Positions 9,634 to 18,625 of a DNA stretch of 64,000 nt are shown piece by piece. The DNA is from Actinomyces viscosus (lineage in GTDB: Bacteria > Actinomycetota > Actinomycetes > Actinomycetales > Actinomycetaceae), in the NCBI RefSeq assembly GCF_900637975.1, contig NZ_LR134477.1, positions 620,001 through 684,000 on the forward strand, given 5' to 3'. A model generated the notes under the pieces. It was not told where the DNA came from, ran no database searches, and saw only the letters and a program-made list of their open reading frames with translations. Position 1 is the first letter of the stretch. Every line of letters starts with the position of its first letter. The position numbers and the translations under genes are program-made.

Positions 9634-11079
9634 CTACTCGGGCCTGGCCCCGAAGACGATCTCGTCCCAGGAGGGGACGGAGCGACGCGAGCGGCGACGC
9701 GACTTCTTCTTGGCCGGAACCGTCCTGGGCATGTCGGGCAGCGTCTCCTGCGTGCCCGACCCCGAGGCGGACGACGCCCCGGGCGAGGCCTTGGCCATGA
9801 CCTCTGAGCGCGAGGGCATGGGGATCTCCGGTACCGGCTCGGTGGGGCTGTCGGCTCCCACCGGTGCCTGACGCCCCACCGGTACACGGCCAGCGGCGGG
9901 GCTCGGTGCCGACGGTGCCGCCGAGGGGGCGCTGGAGGCCGTCACCAGCCTGGTCCCGGCCGGGTGGTTACCGGTGTGCAGACGGCGGCGCTCCGACATC
10001 GAGTAGACCTGGGCGCTCAGACCCGCGGCCTGCTCCAGGGGCTCATCGGCCGACTCCGCGCGAGCCTCGGCGCGGTGCTCCTCGATCCCTCTGGCCGGGG
10101 GCGAGGGGACCTCGGGGCTGTCCGGGCTGCTGGTGTAGTCGATGCCATGGGGGTCGGTGAAGGCGTCCTCGTCACCGTGCCCCTCGCCGGGGAAACCACC
10201 CATGTCCTCCTCCCGGGGCAGCTCGACCTCGACGCGCCTGCCCCGGGAGGAGGCCAGGTCGGCCAGCAGCGCGTCGGTGTCATCCGCCGACATGGCCCCG
10301 CCGGTGGGGCGCGCGTACTCCCGCACCGGCAGCATCCCGGCGGGCACCTCGACCGCCGGCCCGGACGGCTCACCGGAGGCGGCGGCCGGAGCGGAGGCGG
10401 CCGACACCGAGCCCGCGGAGGCGGGGGAGTGCCCGGAGTGGGCCGACGGCGCGGTAGCCGAGGCCCCGGGAGCCTTTGAGTCCTGGTCGAAGACGGCTGG
10501 GCGCTTGGATCCCGCCCCGGCCTCCGTGAGCCAGCGCGCCTCATCATCCAGGGCGTGAACCGCCCGGGCCGTCAGGTCCAGCGACCAGCGGGCCTGCTTC
10601 TCCTCGGCGGACTGTACGAAGGTCACCATGATGAGCCACGGGTCACGCCCCTCACGCAGGGCGTCCCACTCCAGGCTGGAGGGGTCGACGCCGCGCGTGG
10701 CCAGCCGGTCCACCACCAGCTCGCCGAGCAGGGGGGAGTCCTTCTCCCAGCCGATACGGCAGGACTGGGCCTGCGAGACGGCCCACTGACGCTCTGCGAG
10801 CACCGGTCCCTCGAAGCGGCGCACGTGCTCCACGTCCATGCCCGTGCTGATCGCGACCTCGGCCGCCGTGGCTCCGGCGCGCATGTACGCCTGGAGCTGG
10901 CGGGGACGCAGGGGTGCCGGTCCCTCACTGGTCGTCCCCGTCGGGGGCACGATCGCGCCGCGGTCACGGCGCACCGCGGCCCTGAGGGCGTCATCGACGA
11001 CGATGCTGTAGCGCTCGCCGTCCTCGTCTGTCATGACAATCGTGTCACCGTTGGCACCCAGCAGCTCGAGTTCGACCAT
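9634..11079 (-). CDS. sepH: Septation protein SepH
   Basis: Actinobacterial cell-division protein that stimulates FtsZ assembly in Streptomyces and mycobacteria (family knowledge). It has 481 residues. The N-terminal DUF3071 domain (about residues 1-170) begins MVELELLGANGDTIVMTDED and includes a helix-turn-helix-like stretch, RPRQLQAYMRAGATAAEVAI. It is followed by a long, low-complexity Ala/Ser/Pro-rich linker. The C terminus is basic (KKKSRRRSRRSVPSWDEIVFG), the conserved tail of the family. The ATG at 11079 has AAGGAGG nine bases upstream. A longer open frame running to 12522 in this phase is only a shadow of the downstream genes. It is divergent from the DUF4193 gene across a 336-bp gap. 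Confidence 0.88.
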   Translation of the reverse strand: MVELELLGANGDTIVMTDEDGERYSIVVDDALRAAVRRDRGAIVPPTGTTSEGPAPLRPRQLQAYMRAGATAAEVAISTGMDVEHVRRFEGPVLAERQWAVSQAQSCRIGWEKDSPLLGELVVDRLATRGVDPSSLEWDALREGRDPWLIMVTFVQSAEEKQARWSLDLTARAVHALDDEARWLTEAGAGSKRPAVFDQDSKAPGASATAPSAHSGHSPASAGSVSAASAPAAASGEPSGPAVEVPAGMLPVREYARPTGGAMSADDTDALLADLASSRGRRVEVELPREEDMGGFPGEGHGDEDAFTDPHGIDYTSSPDSPEVPSPPARGIEEHRAEARAESADEPLEQAAGLSAQVYSMSERRRLHTGNHPAGTRLVTASSAPSAAPSAPSPAAGRVPVGRQAPVGADSPTEPVPEIPMPSRSEVMAKASPGASSASGSGTQETLPDMPRTVPAKKKSRRRSRRSVPSWDEIVFGARPE

Positions 11080-11196
11080 GGGCGGGGCCTCCTTCATCCC
11101 GATGTCAGCACGATATGCTCCACTGTGCTTCACAGCCTGCCATCCGCAGGCGCCAAGCCGTGGGAGGCGCAGCGGTGTGCCACATGTGAAGCACGT

Positions 11197-11220
11197 GTGA
11201 ATACCCTCGTGAATACCCTC
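11197..11220. repeat. Two tandem 12-bp repeats in the sepH / DUF4193 divergent gap
   Basis: GTGAATACCCTC occurs twice back to back. It follows a partly symmetric stretch (CACATGTGAAGCACGTGTG). The 336-bp gap from 11080 to 11415 otherwise holds only the promoter at 11270. A regulatory role is a guess. Confidence 0.5.
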
Positions 11221-11269
11221 GGGTGGGCACACTGCAAGCGAACTGTGCTCTTTCGTCGGGCGATTTGGC

Positions 11270-11297
11270 TTGACGGGCCGCCTGTCGGTGCTATTGT
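11270..11297 (+). promoter_or_regulatory. Putative sigma-A promoter for the DUF4193-DUF3710-OB-fold operon
   Basis: TTGACG-N16-TATTGT reads toward the DUF4193 gene at 11416. Both hexamers are close to the sigma-70 consensus, which stands out in a GC-rich genome. The predicted leader is about 110 nt. Confidence 0.6.
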
Positions 11298-11415
11298 GCG
11301 CGTGCCTTCCGGGGCGGATACGTCGATCGTCGGCACGACGCCAGTGCGCGTGCACGGCTCGACCTTCGTTCTCGGAGGTCACCCGAGAGCCGTCGACAGA
11401 AAGAGTGACGAGGCC

Positions 11416-11721
11416 ATGGCGACTGACTACGACGCCCCGCGCAAGAATGATGACGAGCCCGAGGCCGATTCCATCGAGGAGCTGACCTCGCGGCAGAAGG
11501 ACCAGTCCTCCGCCGCGATCGAGGAGGACGAGAATGAGGCGGCTGAGGGCTTCGAGCTGCCCGGGGCGGACCTGTCCCGCGAGGAGCTGAGCGTTCACGT
11601 TGTTCCTCAGCTCGAGGACGAGTTCACCTGCTCGGAGTGCTTCCTCGTCCATCACCGCAGCCAGCTGGCCTTCGTCGACGAGGCGACCGGCCTCCCGGTG
11701 TGCGCCGACTGCGCCGGCTGA
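11416..11721 (+). CDS. DUF4193 family protein
   Basis: Small acidic actinobacterial protein of 101 residues and unknown function. It has a C-terminal zinc-ribbon-like Cys arrangement: CSECFLVHH then CADCAG, giving two CxxC pairs. The N-terminal half is strongly acidic (EADSIEELTS; IEEDENEAAEG). It starts the cluster DUF4193, DUF3710, OB-fold and DUF3159, which matches the order around Rv2693c-Rv2699c of Mycobacterium tuberculosis. The usual dut and DUF3093 genes are missing between DUF4193 and DUF3710. Confidence 0.8.
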   Translation: MATDYDAPRKNDDEPEADSIEELTSRQKDQSSAAIEEDENEAAEGFELPGADLSREELSVHVVPQLEDEFTCSECFLVHHRSQLAFVDEATGLPVCADCAG

Positions 11722-11748
11722 CACTCCCACCCAACTCAGGAGAACCCC

Positions 11749-12459
11749 ATGGGACTGTTCTCGCGCCGCCGTGACGACGCATCCGCCGAAACCGACGAGT
11801 CCATCCTCGAGCGTGACGCCGAGGGTGACGTCGACGACCTCGACGAGGCCGCCTCCGGCCCCTGGGACCTCAGCGAGCTGCCTGAGAGCCAGGAGGACGT
11901 TCCCCGCATCGACCTGGGTGCGCTGCAGATCCCGGCCGTTGACGGAATGCAGCTGCGCATGGAGCAGGCCCCCGACGGCACCGTCACCGCCGTCGTCCTC
12001 GCGCTGGGCGGCTCGGCGCTCGAGCTGCGGGCCTTCGCCGCACCGCGCACCGCCGGCATCTGGGACGAGCTTCGAGGCGACATCGCCCGAGAGCTCGCCG
12101 GAAACGGCGCCCGCTACGAGGAGGGCTACGGGGAGTACGGCGCCGAGCTGGTCGCCCACCTGCCCATGCGCGGCCCCGACGGCACGACGACGACCGGCAC
12201 GATCCGCTTCCTGGGGATCGACGGCCCCCGCTGGTTCCTGCGAGGCGTGCTCCAGGGGCACGCCGCCTCCTCCGAGCAGTCGGCGCAGGCTCTGCGGGAG
12301 GTGCTGCGCGGCGTCGTCGTCGTGCGCGACGGCCAGGCCCGCCCGCCCCGGGAGATCCTGCCCCTGCGCGCGCCCGGAGCCGCGGCCGGACCTGAGGCCG
12401 AGGACCTGCCCGGCATCGATCCGCTGGCCCCCGGTCCGACCATCGCCGAAGTGCGCTAG
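11749..12459 (+). CDS. DUF3710 domain-containing protein
   Basis: Conserved actinobacterial protein of 236 residues and unknown function. An acidic N terminus (about 60 residues) leads into the conserved domain, GPWDLSELPESQEDVPRIDL. A later core, RFLGIDGPRWFLRGVLQG, near residues 155-175 is typical of the family. It starts 27 nt after the DUF4193 stop with CAGGAG before the ATG. The next gene begins directly after its stop, so translation is likely coupled. Confidence 0.82.
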   Translation: MGLFSRRRDDASAETDESILERDAEGDVDDLDEAASGPWDLSELPESQEDVPRIDLGALQIPAVDGMQLRMEQAPDGTVTAVVLALGGSALELRAFAAPRTAGIWDELRGDIARELAGNGARYEEGYGEYGAELVAHLPMRGPDGTTTTGTIRFLGIDGPRWFLRGVLQGHAASSEQSAQALREVLRGVVVVRDGQARPPREILPLRAPGAAAGPEAEDLPGIDPLAPGPTIAEVR

Positions 12460-12837
12460 ATGCCGACGCTGTCCGCCCGCCTGAAACGGCTGTCCAGATC
12501 GCTGCGCACCAGCCGCGAGCACCTGGAGGCCGAGGACGAGGAGCGCTCCGCCAGCCGGCGGGGCACCGATCCGATCGGGTCCCTGGTGCCCCGTCAGCGG
12601 ACCCGCGTCTCAGGCGTTCTGCAGGCGGTCACCTACCGTTCCAGCCAGGACAAGCCCATCCTCGTCGGGCAGCTCTATGACGGCACCGGCAGCATCGACC
12701 TGGTGTGGTGGGGCCGACGACGGATCGCCGGCATCAAACCGGGCACTCACCTGCTGGCCGAGGGCCGGGTCGCCGACGGCACCCACCGTCTGCAGATCCA
12801 CAACCCCGCCTACCAGCTGCTGGGACCCGGGCAGTAG
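12460..12837 (+). CDS. OB-fold nucleic acid binding domain protein
   Basis: Small protein of 125 residues with a single OB fold resembling the tRNA/helicase-type anticodon-binding domain. The strands are VSGVLQAVTYRSS, ILVGQLYDGTGSIDLVWWG and LLAEGRVADGTHRLQIHNP. The first 45 residues are a charged helical extension (LSARLKRLSRSLRTSREHLE). Its ATG immediately follows the DUF3710 stop. The same pairing is known across Actinobacteria; the exact role is unknown. Confidence 0.82.
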   Translation: MPTLSARLKRLSRSLRTSREHLEAEDEERSASRRGTDPIGSLVPRQRTRVSGVLQAVTYRSSQDKPILVGQLYDGTGSIDLVWWGRRRIAGIKPGTHLLAEGRVADGTHRLQIHNPAYQLLGPGQ

Positions 12838-12886
12838 TGAGTATTCGGCAGCGACCTCCGGTGAGGCACTGGGGAAGGACTTGACA

Positions 12887-13645
12887 ATGAGCAGCCGTTC
12901 TACGGATCGTCGCACGGGTCTGGGCGCGATCGACTCCGAGCGCTTCGACGCCATGGCCGCCGTGGGCGGGTGGCGCGGCATCCTCGAGTCCGTCGTGCCC
13001 ACCCTCGTGTTCGTCCTCGTCATGGCGGTGCGGCCCACCGCCCTGGTGGTTGCCCTGGTCTCCTCCCTGGTCGTCAGCGCCGTCGGCCTCGTGGCCCGCC
13101 TGGTGCAGCGGCAGTCGCCGGCCCAGGTCGTGGGCGGGATCGCGCTGGTCCTCGTCTCGGCTCTGTGGGCCTGGTACAGCGGCGAGGCCTCCAACTTCTA
13201 CGCCACCGGCCTCATGATCAATGCGGCCTGGCTGGTAGCCTGCCTGGTCTCCCTGCTCGTCGGCTGGCCGATCGTGGGTGCTCTCATCACCCTGTGGCAC
13301 CGGGTCACCGATGAGTCGGACGGCAGCGATGTCGCTGACGGCTCGAAGAAGCCGGGGGGCGCCGATAGCGATCCGAGCACGAGCGCGTCGGCCTGGCGCA
13401 CCGATCCCGCCCTGCGCAACGTGAGGCTCCGCTACCACGCGGGCACCTGGGTCCTCACCTTGATGTTCGCCCTGCGGCTCGTCGTCGAGGTGCCCCTCTA
13501 CCTGGCCGGCGAGCAGGCCGTGTCCTACCTGGGTGCCGCCCGCCTCATCCTGGGCGTGCCGCTGTACGCCGTGACCCTGTGGTTCATCTGGCTGCTGGTC
13601 GCCCCCAGCCGGATCGCGCCGGCCCGGACCACCGCCGACCAGTAG
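12887..13645 (+). CDS. DUF3159 family membrane protein
   Basis: Integral membrane protein of 252 residues, function unknown. About six hydrophobic segments are visible, including the pair VVPTLVFVLVMAVRPTALVV and VALVSSLVVSAVGLVARLV, and the late FALRLVVEVPLYLAGEQ and LYAVTLWFIWLLVAP. A hydrophilic loop near residues 145-175 (Asp/Ser/Gly-rich) divides the protein. It lies 49 nt after the OB-fold gene with a GGGGAAGGA ribosome site, and is convergent with ceoC. Confidence 0.8.
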   Translation: MSSRSTDRRTGLGAIDSERFDAMAAVGGWRGILESVVPTLVFVLVMAVRPTALVVALVSSLVVSAVGLVARLVQRQSPAQVVGGIALVLVSALWAWYSGEASNFYATGLMINAAWLVACLVSLLVGWPIVGALITLWHRVTDESDGSDVADGSKKPGGADSDPSTSASAWRTDPALRNVRLRYHAGTWVLTLMFALRLVVEVPLYLAGEQAVSYLGAARLILGVPLYAVTLWFIWLLVAPSRIAPARTTADQ

Positions 13646-13660
13646 CCTTCCGACTCGCGG

Positions 13661-14323
13661 TCACGTGAAGATGAGTGGCAGCTCCTCCAGGCTGGACTCC
13701 CCCTCGCGAGCCGTGAGGAAGATGAGCTCGTCCCCGCGCTCGAAGCGCTCGTCGCGGTCAGGCGTGATGGGCCGGTAGTCGCGCAGGATCGCCGCCAGAA
13801 CCGTGTGGGGCGGCAGCTCGATGTCGGAGACGAGCTCGCCGATGACCGGTGAGTCCTCCGGCAGGGTCAGCTCGTGCATGGAGGCACCCGACTGGTGGAA
13901 GTGGAAGATGCTCACCAGGCTGCCCACACTGACGGCCTCCTCCACCAGGGCCGTCATGAAGCGCGGGGTCGACACGGCCACGTCCACGCCCCAGGTCTCA
14001 TCGAAGAGCCACTCGCTCTTGGGGTTGTTGACTCTGGCGACGGTACGGGGCACCCCGTACTCGGTCTTGGCCAGCAGGGAGATGACCAGGTTGGCCTTGT
14101 CATCCCCGGTGGCGGCCACGATGACGTCGCAGGTCTCGGCCCCGGCGTGCTCCAGGGCGTCGATGTCGCAGGCGTCCGCCAGCTGCCAGTCGGCCTCCGG
14201 CACCGAGGCGATCCGCATGGCCTCGGCGGATCGGTCGATGAGCGTGACCTCATGGCCGTGGCTGATGAGCTCGCGGGCGATGGAACGGCCCACGGATCCG
14301 GCTCCGGCAATCACGATCTGCAT
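13661..14323 (-). CDS. ceoC: TrkA family potassium uptake regulatory protein (CeoC-like)
   Basis: Cytoplasmic RCK/TrkA-type subunit of 220 residues that gates a potassium or cation transporter by binding NAD(H) or ATP. The N-terminal Rossmann motif is MQIVIAGAGSVGRSIARELI. The acidic end of strand two (VTLIDRS) binds ribose, and DVIVAATGDDKANLVISLLA follows. A C-terminal RCK_C domain begins near residue 135. Its start lies 3 nt from the ceoB stop, so the two form an operon. The pair sits divergent to the APC transporter, the same order as Rv2690c-Rv2692. Confidence 0.87.
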   Translation of the reverse strand: MQIVIAGAGSVGRSIARELISHGHEVTLIDRSAEAMRIASVPEADWQLADACDIDALEHAGAETCDVIVAATGDDKANLVISLLAKTEYGVPRTVARVNNPKSEWLFDETWGVDVAVSTPRFMTALVEEAVSVGSLVSIFHFHQSGASMHELTLPEDSPVIGELVSDIELPPHTVLAAILRDYRPITPDRDERFERGDELIFLTAREGESSLEELPLIFT

Positions 14324-14326
14324 GGC

Positions 14327-14992
14327 TCAGGCCTCCTGTGACGGGGCGTGTGACAGGGCTCGGCGCACCTGGCCGATGCGGTCGGTGCTCACCGCCAGGT
14401 GCAGGCGGTCGTGCTCCTGGATGACGGTGGCGGCCTCGGGCAGCAGCGCCGTGGCGTCACGCGAGATCCAGGCGACGCGCACCCTCAGGCGGTCCTCGAG
14501 CGCCCCGATCGTCGTACCCACCCACTGGGGTGAGGCACTGGGCTGGATGAGGGCGATCGTGCCCGAGGGGTCCTCGAGCTCGCGCGCGCTGGATCCCGGG
14601 AGGATCCTGCGCATCATCTGGTCGGCCGTCTGGCGCACGGTGGCGACCGTGGGGATGCCCAGGCGCTCATAGACGTCGGCCCGGCGGGAGTCGTAGATGC
14701 GGGCGACGACGTTGTCCACGCCGAAGCTCTCCCGCGCCACGCGCGCCGCGACGATGTTCGAGTTGTCCCCGTTGGACACCGCGACGAAGGCGTAGGCCTC
14801 GTCGATACCGGCCTGCTCCAGGGCGTCGCGATCGAAGCCGACCCCCTTGACCTTGCGGCCGTTGAAGTCCGAGGGCAGACGGCGGAAGGAGTCTGAGGAC
14901 CGGTCGATGACGGACACCGAGTGCCCCATGCGGTCGAGCTGGACGGCCATGGACGCTCCGACGCGGCCACAGCCCATGATGACGAAGTGCAC
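14327..14992 (-). CDS. ceoB: TrkA family potassium uptake regulatory protein (CeoB-like)
   Basis: Second RCK/TrkA subunit, 221 residues. The nucleotide site is MHFVIMGCGRVGASMAVQLD with VSVIDRSSDSF, then EAYAFVAVSNGDNSNIVAARVA. The RCK_C domain occupies the last 80 residues. It probably forms a heteromeric gating ring with the ceoC product. Its start is about 50 bp from the APC transporter GTG in the opposite direction, so one intergenic region could control both. Confidence 0.87.
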   Translation of the reverse strand: MHFVIMGCGRVGASMAVQLDRMGHSVSVIDRSSDSFRRLPSDFNGRKVKGVGFDRDALEQAGIDEAYAFVAVSNGDNSNIVAARVARESFGVDNVVARIYDSRRADVYERLGIPTVATVRQTADQMMRRILPGSSARELEDPSGTIALIQPSASPQWVGTTIGALEDRLRVRVAWISRDATALLPEAATVIQEHDRLHLAVSTDRIGQVRRALSHAPSQEA

Positions 14993-15041
14993 GAGGAGGA
15001 CGGTACTCCGTTGTCAGGCCGCGGACGTAACATCTGGAGAC

Positions 15042-17147
15042 GTGCGTGACTTCGCAGACCGCATCAAGCGGCTTCTCGTTGGCCGTCCCGTCCCCAGTGG
15101 GGCTCTGGGGGAGACGCTGCTGCCCAAGAGAATCGCCCTGCCGGTGTTCGCCTCCGACGCCCTGTCCTCCGTGGGCTACGCCCCTGATGAGGTGCTCATC
15201 ACCCTGGCCGTGGCCGGTGTCGCCGCCACCTCACTGTCCCCCTGGGTCGCCCTGGCCGTCGTCGGCGTTCTCGCGGTCGTGGTGGCCTCCTACCGTCAGA
15301 CCGTCCACGCCTACCCGTCGGGCGGCGGCGACTACGAGGTGGTCTCGGCCAACCTCGGCTCTCACGCGGGCCTCCTGGTGGCCTCGGCCCTGCTGAGCGA
15401 CTACGTCCTGACCGTCGCGGTCTCGGTGTCCTCAGGAACCTCCTACCTCGCGGCCGCCCTACCGGCCCTGGCCCCCTACAAGGTGGAGATCGCCGTCGCC
15501 GTCGTCACCGTCCTGGCCGTGCTCAACATGCGCGGCTCAAGGGAGTCGGGCCGTGCCTTCGCCATCCCCACCTACCTGTACATGGGCGTCATCGGCATCA
15601 TGGCTGTTGTCGGCCTCATCCAGGAGATCACCGGGACACTCGGCCAGGCCGAGTCCGCCGGCCTCGACGTCGTCACCCACGCCGGCTGGGAGCAGGGACT
15701 GACCGGCCTGGCCGGCGGGTTCCTGGTCCTGCGGGCCTTCTCCTCGGGCTGCGCGGCCCTGACCGGCGTGGAGGCGATCTCCAACGGCGTCCCCAGCTTC
15801 CAGCGCCCCAAGTCCCGCAACGCCGCCACCACGCTGCTGCTCCTGGGCGGGATCGCCACCCTGATGCTCATGAGCGTCATCCACCTGGCCGGCGCCGTCG
15901 GCGTGCGCATGGTGGAGGACCCGGCCCACCAGCTTCTGCGCAACGGTGTGCCGGTGGGGGCCGGCTACCACCAGGACCCCGCGATCGGACAGATCGCCGC
16001 CACCGTCTTCTCCGGCTTCCGGCCGATGTTCTACCTGGTCGCCGCCGTCACCGGCCTCATCCTGGTGCTGGCCGCCAACACCGCCTTCAACGGCTTCCCG
16101 GTCCTGGCCAGTGTCCTGGCCCGTGACGAGTTCCTTCCCCGCCAGCTCTCCCAGCGCGGTGACCGCCTGGCCTTCTCCAACGGCATCATCGTCCTGTGGC
16201 TGGGGGCCGTGGCCTTCCTCGTGGGCTTCGAGGCCAGCACCACCCGCCTCATCCAGCTCTACATCGTGGGCGTCTTCATCTCCTTCACGCTCTCTCAGGT
16301 GGGCATGGTGCGCCACTGGACGCGAGAGCTGACGATCGCCACCGACTCCAGGGCCCGCTCGCGCATGCACCGCGCCCGCATCATCAACGCCATCGGGGTC
16401 CTGGGGACCGGGACGGTCCTGGTGATCGTCCTGCTCACCAAGCTCACCCGCGGGGCCTGGATCACCCTGATGATCATGGCGCTGCTCTACCTGGTGATGA
16501 ACCGGATCCGCCGGCACTACCGGCGAGTCAGCGAGGAGGTGGCCATCTCCGACCTGCACGACGCCCGGGTCCTACCGGCCCACGTCCACGCCATCGTCCT
16601 GGCCTCGCGCCTCCACCAGCCGACTCTGCGGGCCCTGACCTACGCCCAGTCGACCCACCCCACCGTCCTGGAGGCCCTGACGGTGGACACCGGTGACGGC
16701 GGCGCCGAACGCCTCCTGGACGCCTGGGAGGAGGCAGACATCGCGGTGCCTCTGACGGTGCTGGACTCGCCCTACCGGGACATCACCCGCCCGGTCATCA
16801 ACTACGTGCGCTCGGTGCGCCGCGAGTCCCCCCGCGACCTCGTCGTCGTCTTCCTGCCTGAGTACATCGTGCGCCACTGGTGGGAGCAGATCCTTCACAA
16901 CCAGACCGCCCTGCGCCTCAAGACCGTCCTGCTGTTCACCCCCGGCGTCGTCGTCGCCTCCGTGCCCTGGCAGCTGGGGCTGCCAGGCCAGCGGCACTTC
17001 CACCACGGCGTGCGCGCCCGCACCGCCGAGGGAATCATGGACGCCGACGTCGCCATGCGCCGTCACATGGACAGCCACCTCGCTCACCTCAGCCAGCCCA
17101 GCAGCCCCGGCGCCGGTGGCGGCGCAGACCACCAGGAGAACCGATGA
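15042..17147 (+). CDS. APC family permease
   Basis: Predicted cation- or amino-acid-coupled membrane transporter of 701 residues. About twelve hydrophobic segments fill the first 490 residues, starting at LPVFASDALSSVGYAPDEVL, a family-typical opening. A soluble C-terminal domain of about 200 residues follows (from RRVSEEVAISDLHDARVLP), resembling USP-like domains on actinobacterial APC proteins. The start is the GTG at 15042, with GGAG just upstream. Linkage to ceoB/ceoC suggests potassium-related control, which is inference. The last codons overlap the start of the methyltransferase gene (ATGA). Confidence 0.85.
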   Translation: MRDFADRIKRLLVGRPVPSGALGETLLPKRIALPVFASDALSSVGYAPDEVLITLAVAGVAATSLSPWVALAVVGVLAVVVASYRQTVHAYPSGGGDYEVVSANLGSHAGLLVASALLSDYVLTVAVSVSSGTSYLAAALPALAPYKVEIAVAVVTVLAVLNMRGSRESGRAFAIPTYLYMGVIGIMAVVGLIQEITGTLGQAESAGLDVVTHAGWEQGLTGLAGGFLVLRAFSSGCAALTGVEAISNGVPSFQRPKSRNAATTLLLLGGIATLMLMSVIHLAGAVGVRMVEDPAHQLLRNGVPVGAGYHQDPAIGQIAATVFSGFRPMFYLVAAVTGLILVLAANTAFNGFPVLASVLARDEFLPRQLSQRGDRLAFSNGIIVLWLGAVAFLVGFEASTTRLIQLYIVGVFISFTLSQVGMVRHWTRELTIATDSRARSRMHRARIINAIGVLGTGTVLVIVLLTKLTRGAWITLMIMALLYLVMNRIRRHYRRVSEEVAISDLHDARVLPAHVHAIVLASRLHQPTLRALTYAQSTHPTVLEALTVDTGDGGAERLLDAWEEADIAVPLTVLDSPYRDITRPVINYVRSVRRESPRDLVVVFLPEYIVRHWWEQILHNQTALRLKTVLLFTPGVVVASVPWQLGLPGQRHFHHGVRARTAEGIMDADVAMRRHMDSHLAHLSQPSSPGAGGGADHQENR

Positions 17148-18541
17148 CCCCGCAGCCCGACCGGTCCGCAGACCGGCCCGTCCCCAGCCGCGGGCGACCC
17201 CGCGAGCTCACCTTGGCCGTCGGGGCCCCGGCGCACGGCGGGCACTGCGTGGCCCGGCCCGTGGACGACCCGAGTGGCCGCGTCATCTTCGTGCGCCATG
17301 CCCTGCCCGGTGAGACGGTGCGAGCCCGGCTGACCGAGATGACGTCTCGCACCTGGCGCGCCGACGCCGTCGAGATCCTTCAGGCCTCACCGGATCGCGT
17401 CGACTCCGTCTGGCCCGAGGCCGGCCCGGCCGGCGTGGGTGGGGGAGAGCTCGCCCACGTGGCCCTGGACGCCCAACGCACCTGGAAGCGCTGGGTCCTG
17501 GCCGACTGCCTGCGCCGGATCGGCGGTCAGGAGGTGGCCAACGCCGTCGCCTCCCTGACCGGGGCCTCCACCGCGGCGGCCGTGCCGATCGAGCCCATGC
17601 CCACCGACGCCGCGGCCCAGGCCTCCACCAGTGCCCGCAGGCGAGCCCTGGCCGGGACCGCCACCCGCACCCGCGTGAGCCTGACGGTCAACGACGACGG
17701 CGAGCCCGGCATGCACGTCTTCCGCTCTGGGACGGTCCTTCCTCTGCGCCGCCTGCCCCTGGCCGTGCCCGCCATCGGCGAGATCGGCCTGCTAGAGCGT
17801 TCCCGGTGGCGCGCCCACTACCGGCCCGGCATGCGTATCGAGGCCATCGCGCCCAGCGGTGGTGAGCCGGTCGTCCTGCTCGACGACCGGCTCCTGACCG
17901 CTCAGGCGCGCGCTACCGGGCGGCGTCGTGTCCAGGAGGTCGTGGACGCCTCGGCCCTGGGACTGGGGGAGCTGACCTACTCCGTCCACGCCGAGGGCTT
18001 CTGGCAGGTGCACGTCGACGCTCCTCGGGTGCTGGTCGAGCGCGTCGTGCGGGCAGCCCTGGGAGAGGATCTCGAACGAGCCTCGGGCAGCCGTGTCCTC
18101 GAGCTCTACTCGGGTGCGGGACTGTTCACCCTGCCGCTGGCCGCCCTTGTGGGAGGCGGCGGTCAGGTCCTGTCCCTGGAGGGCAGTGAGCAGGCCGTTC
18201 GCGATGCCCGCCGCTCCCTTCACGACCATCCCGGCGCCCGCCTGGCCGTCGGACGCGTCAGCGCCCGCTCGGTGCGCGAGCTCGCAGGCTCCTTCACCGG
18301 CTCCCGCCCCGACGTCGTCGTTCTCGACCCGCCGCGACAGGGGGCCGGCCGTGAGGTCATCGAGACCGTTGCCTCCCTGGGACCAGGGCGGATCGTCCTG
18401 GTGGCCTGCGACCCGGCGGCCCTGGCCAGGGACCTGGGAACGCTCCTGCGTGCCGGGTACGTCCTTGGCTCCCTGAGCGCGCTGGACATGTTCCCGCACA
18501 CGCACCACTTCGAGACGATCGCGGTGCTCGACAGAGCCTGA
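17144..18541 (+). CDS. TRAM-domain class I SAM-dependent RNA (uracil-5) methyltransferase
   Basis: RlmD/TrmA-type enzyme of 465 residues, predicted to methylate a uridine in rRNA or tRNA. The N-terminal TRAM domain (about 15-80) reads VGAPAHGGHCVARPVDD and ALPGETVRARL. The methyltransferase domain has the SAM motif VLELYSGAGLFTLPLAALVG near residue 318 and DVVVLDPPRQGAGREVI near 385. The nucleophile cysteine is in IVLVACDPAALARDL near 422. The ATG overlaps the APC stop, so they form an operon. There is no FeS-binding Cys cluster at the N terminus, unlike RlmD. The target base is not predictable. Confidence 0.85.
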   Translation: MTPQPDRSADRPVPSRGRPRELTLAVGAPAHGGHCVARPVDDPSGRVIFVRHALPGETVRARLTEMTSRTWRADAVEILQASPDRVDSVWPEAGPAGVGGGELAHVALDAQRTWKRWVLADCLRRIGGQEVANAVASLTGASTAAAVPIEPMPTDAAAQASTSARRRALAGTATRTRVSLTVNDDGEPGMHVFRSGTVLPLRRLPLAVPAIGEIGLLERSRWRAHYRPGMRIEAIAPSGGEPVVLLDDRLLTAQARATGRRRVQEVVDASALGLGELTYSVHAEGFWQVHVDAPRVLVERVVRAALGEDLERASGSRVLELYSGAGLFTLPLAALVGGGGQVLSLEGSEQAVRDARRSLHDHPGARLAVGRVSARSVRELAGSFTGSRPDVVVLDPPRQGAGREVIETVASLGPGRIVLVACDPAALARDLGTLLRAGYVLGSLSALDMFPHTHHFETIAVLDRA

Positions 18542-18550
18542 AGCAATGAA

Positions 18551-18586
18551 GACGGTCCCCGGTCCGTGAGGACCGGGGACCGTCTC
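18551..18586. terminator. Bidirectional hairpin terminator
   Basis: A 16-bp perfect stem (AGACGGTCCCCGGTCC with its complement) around a GTGA loop. It lies between the stops of the convergent methyltransferase and surface-protein genes, so it can serve both. Confidence 0.75.
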
Positions 18587-18625
18587 ACGCTCCGGGAAGG
18601 AGCCTTGTCAGCCGGTGGGAGCTGG

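Noticed and set aside
11080-12522. Extension of the sepH frame to 12522
   Set aside because: The family start MVELELLGANG at 11079 has a good ribosome site. Upstream codons run antisense to the DUF4193 and DUF3710 genes.
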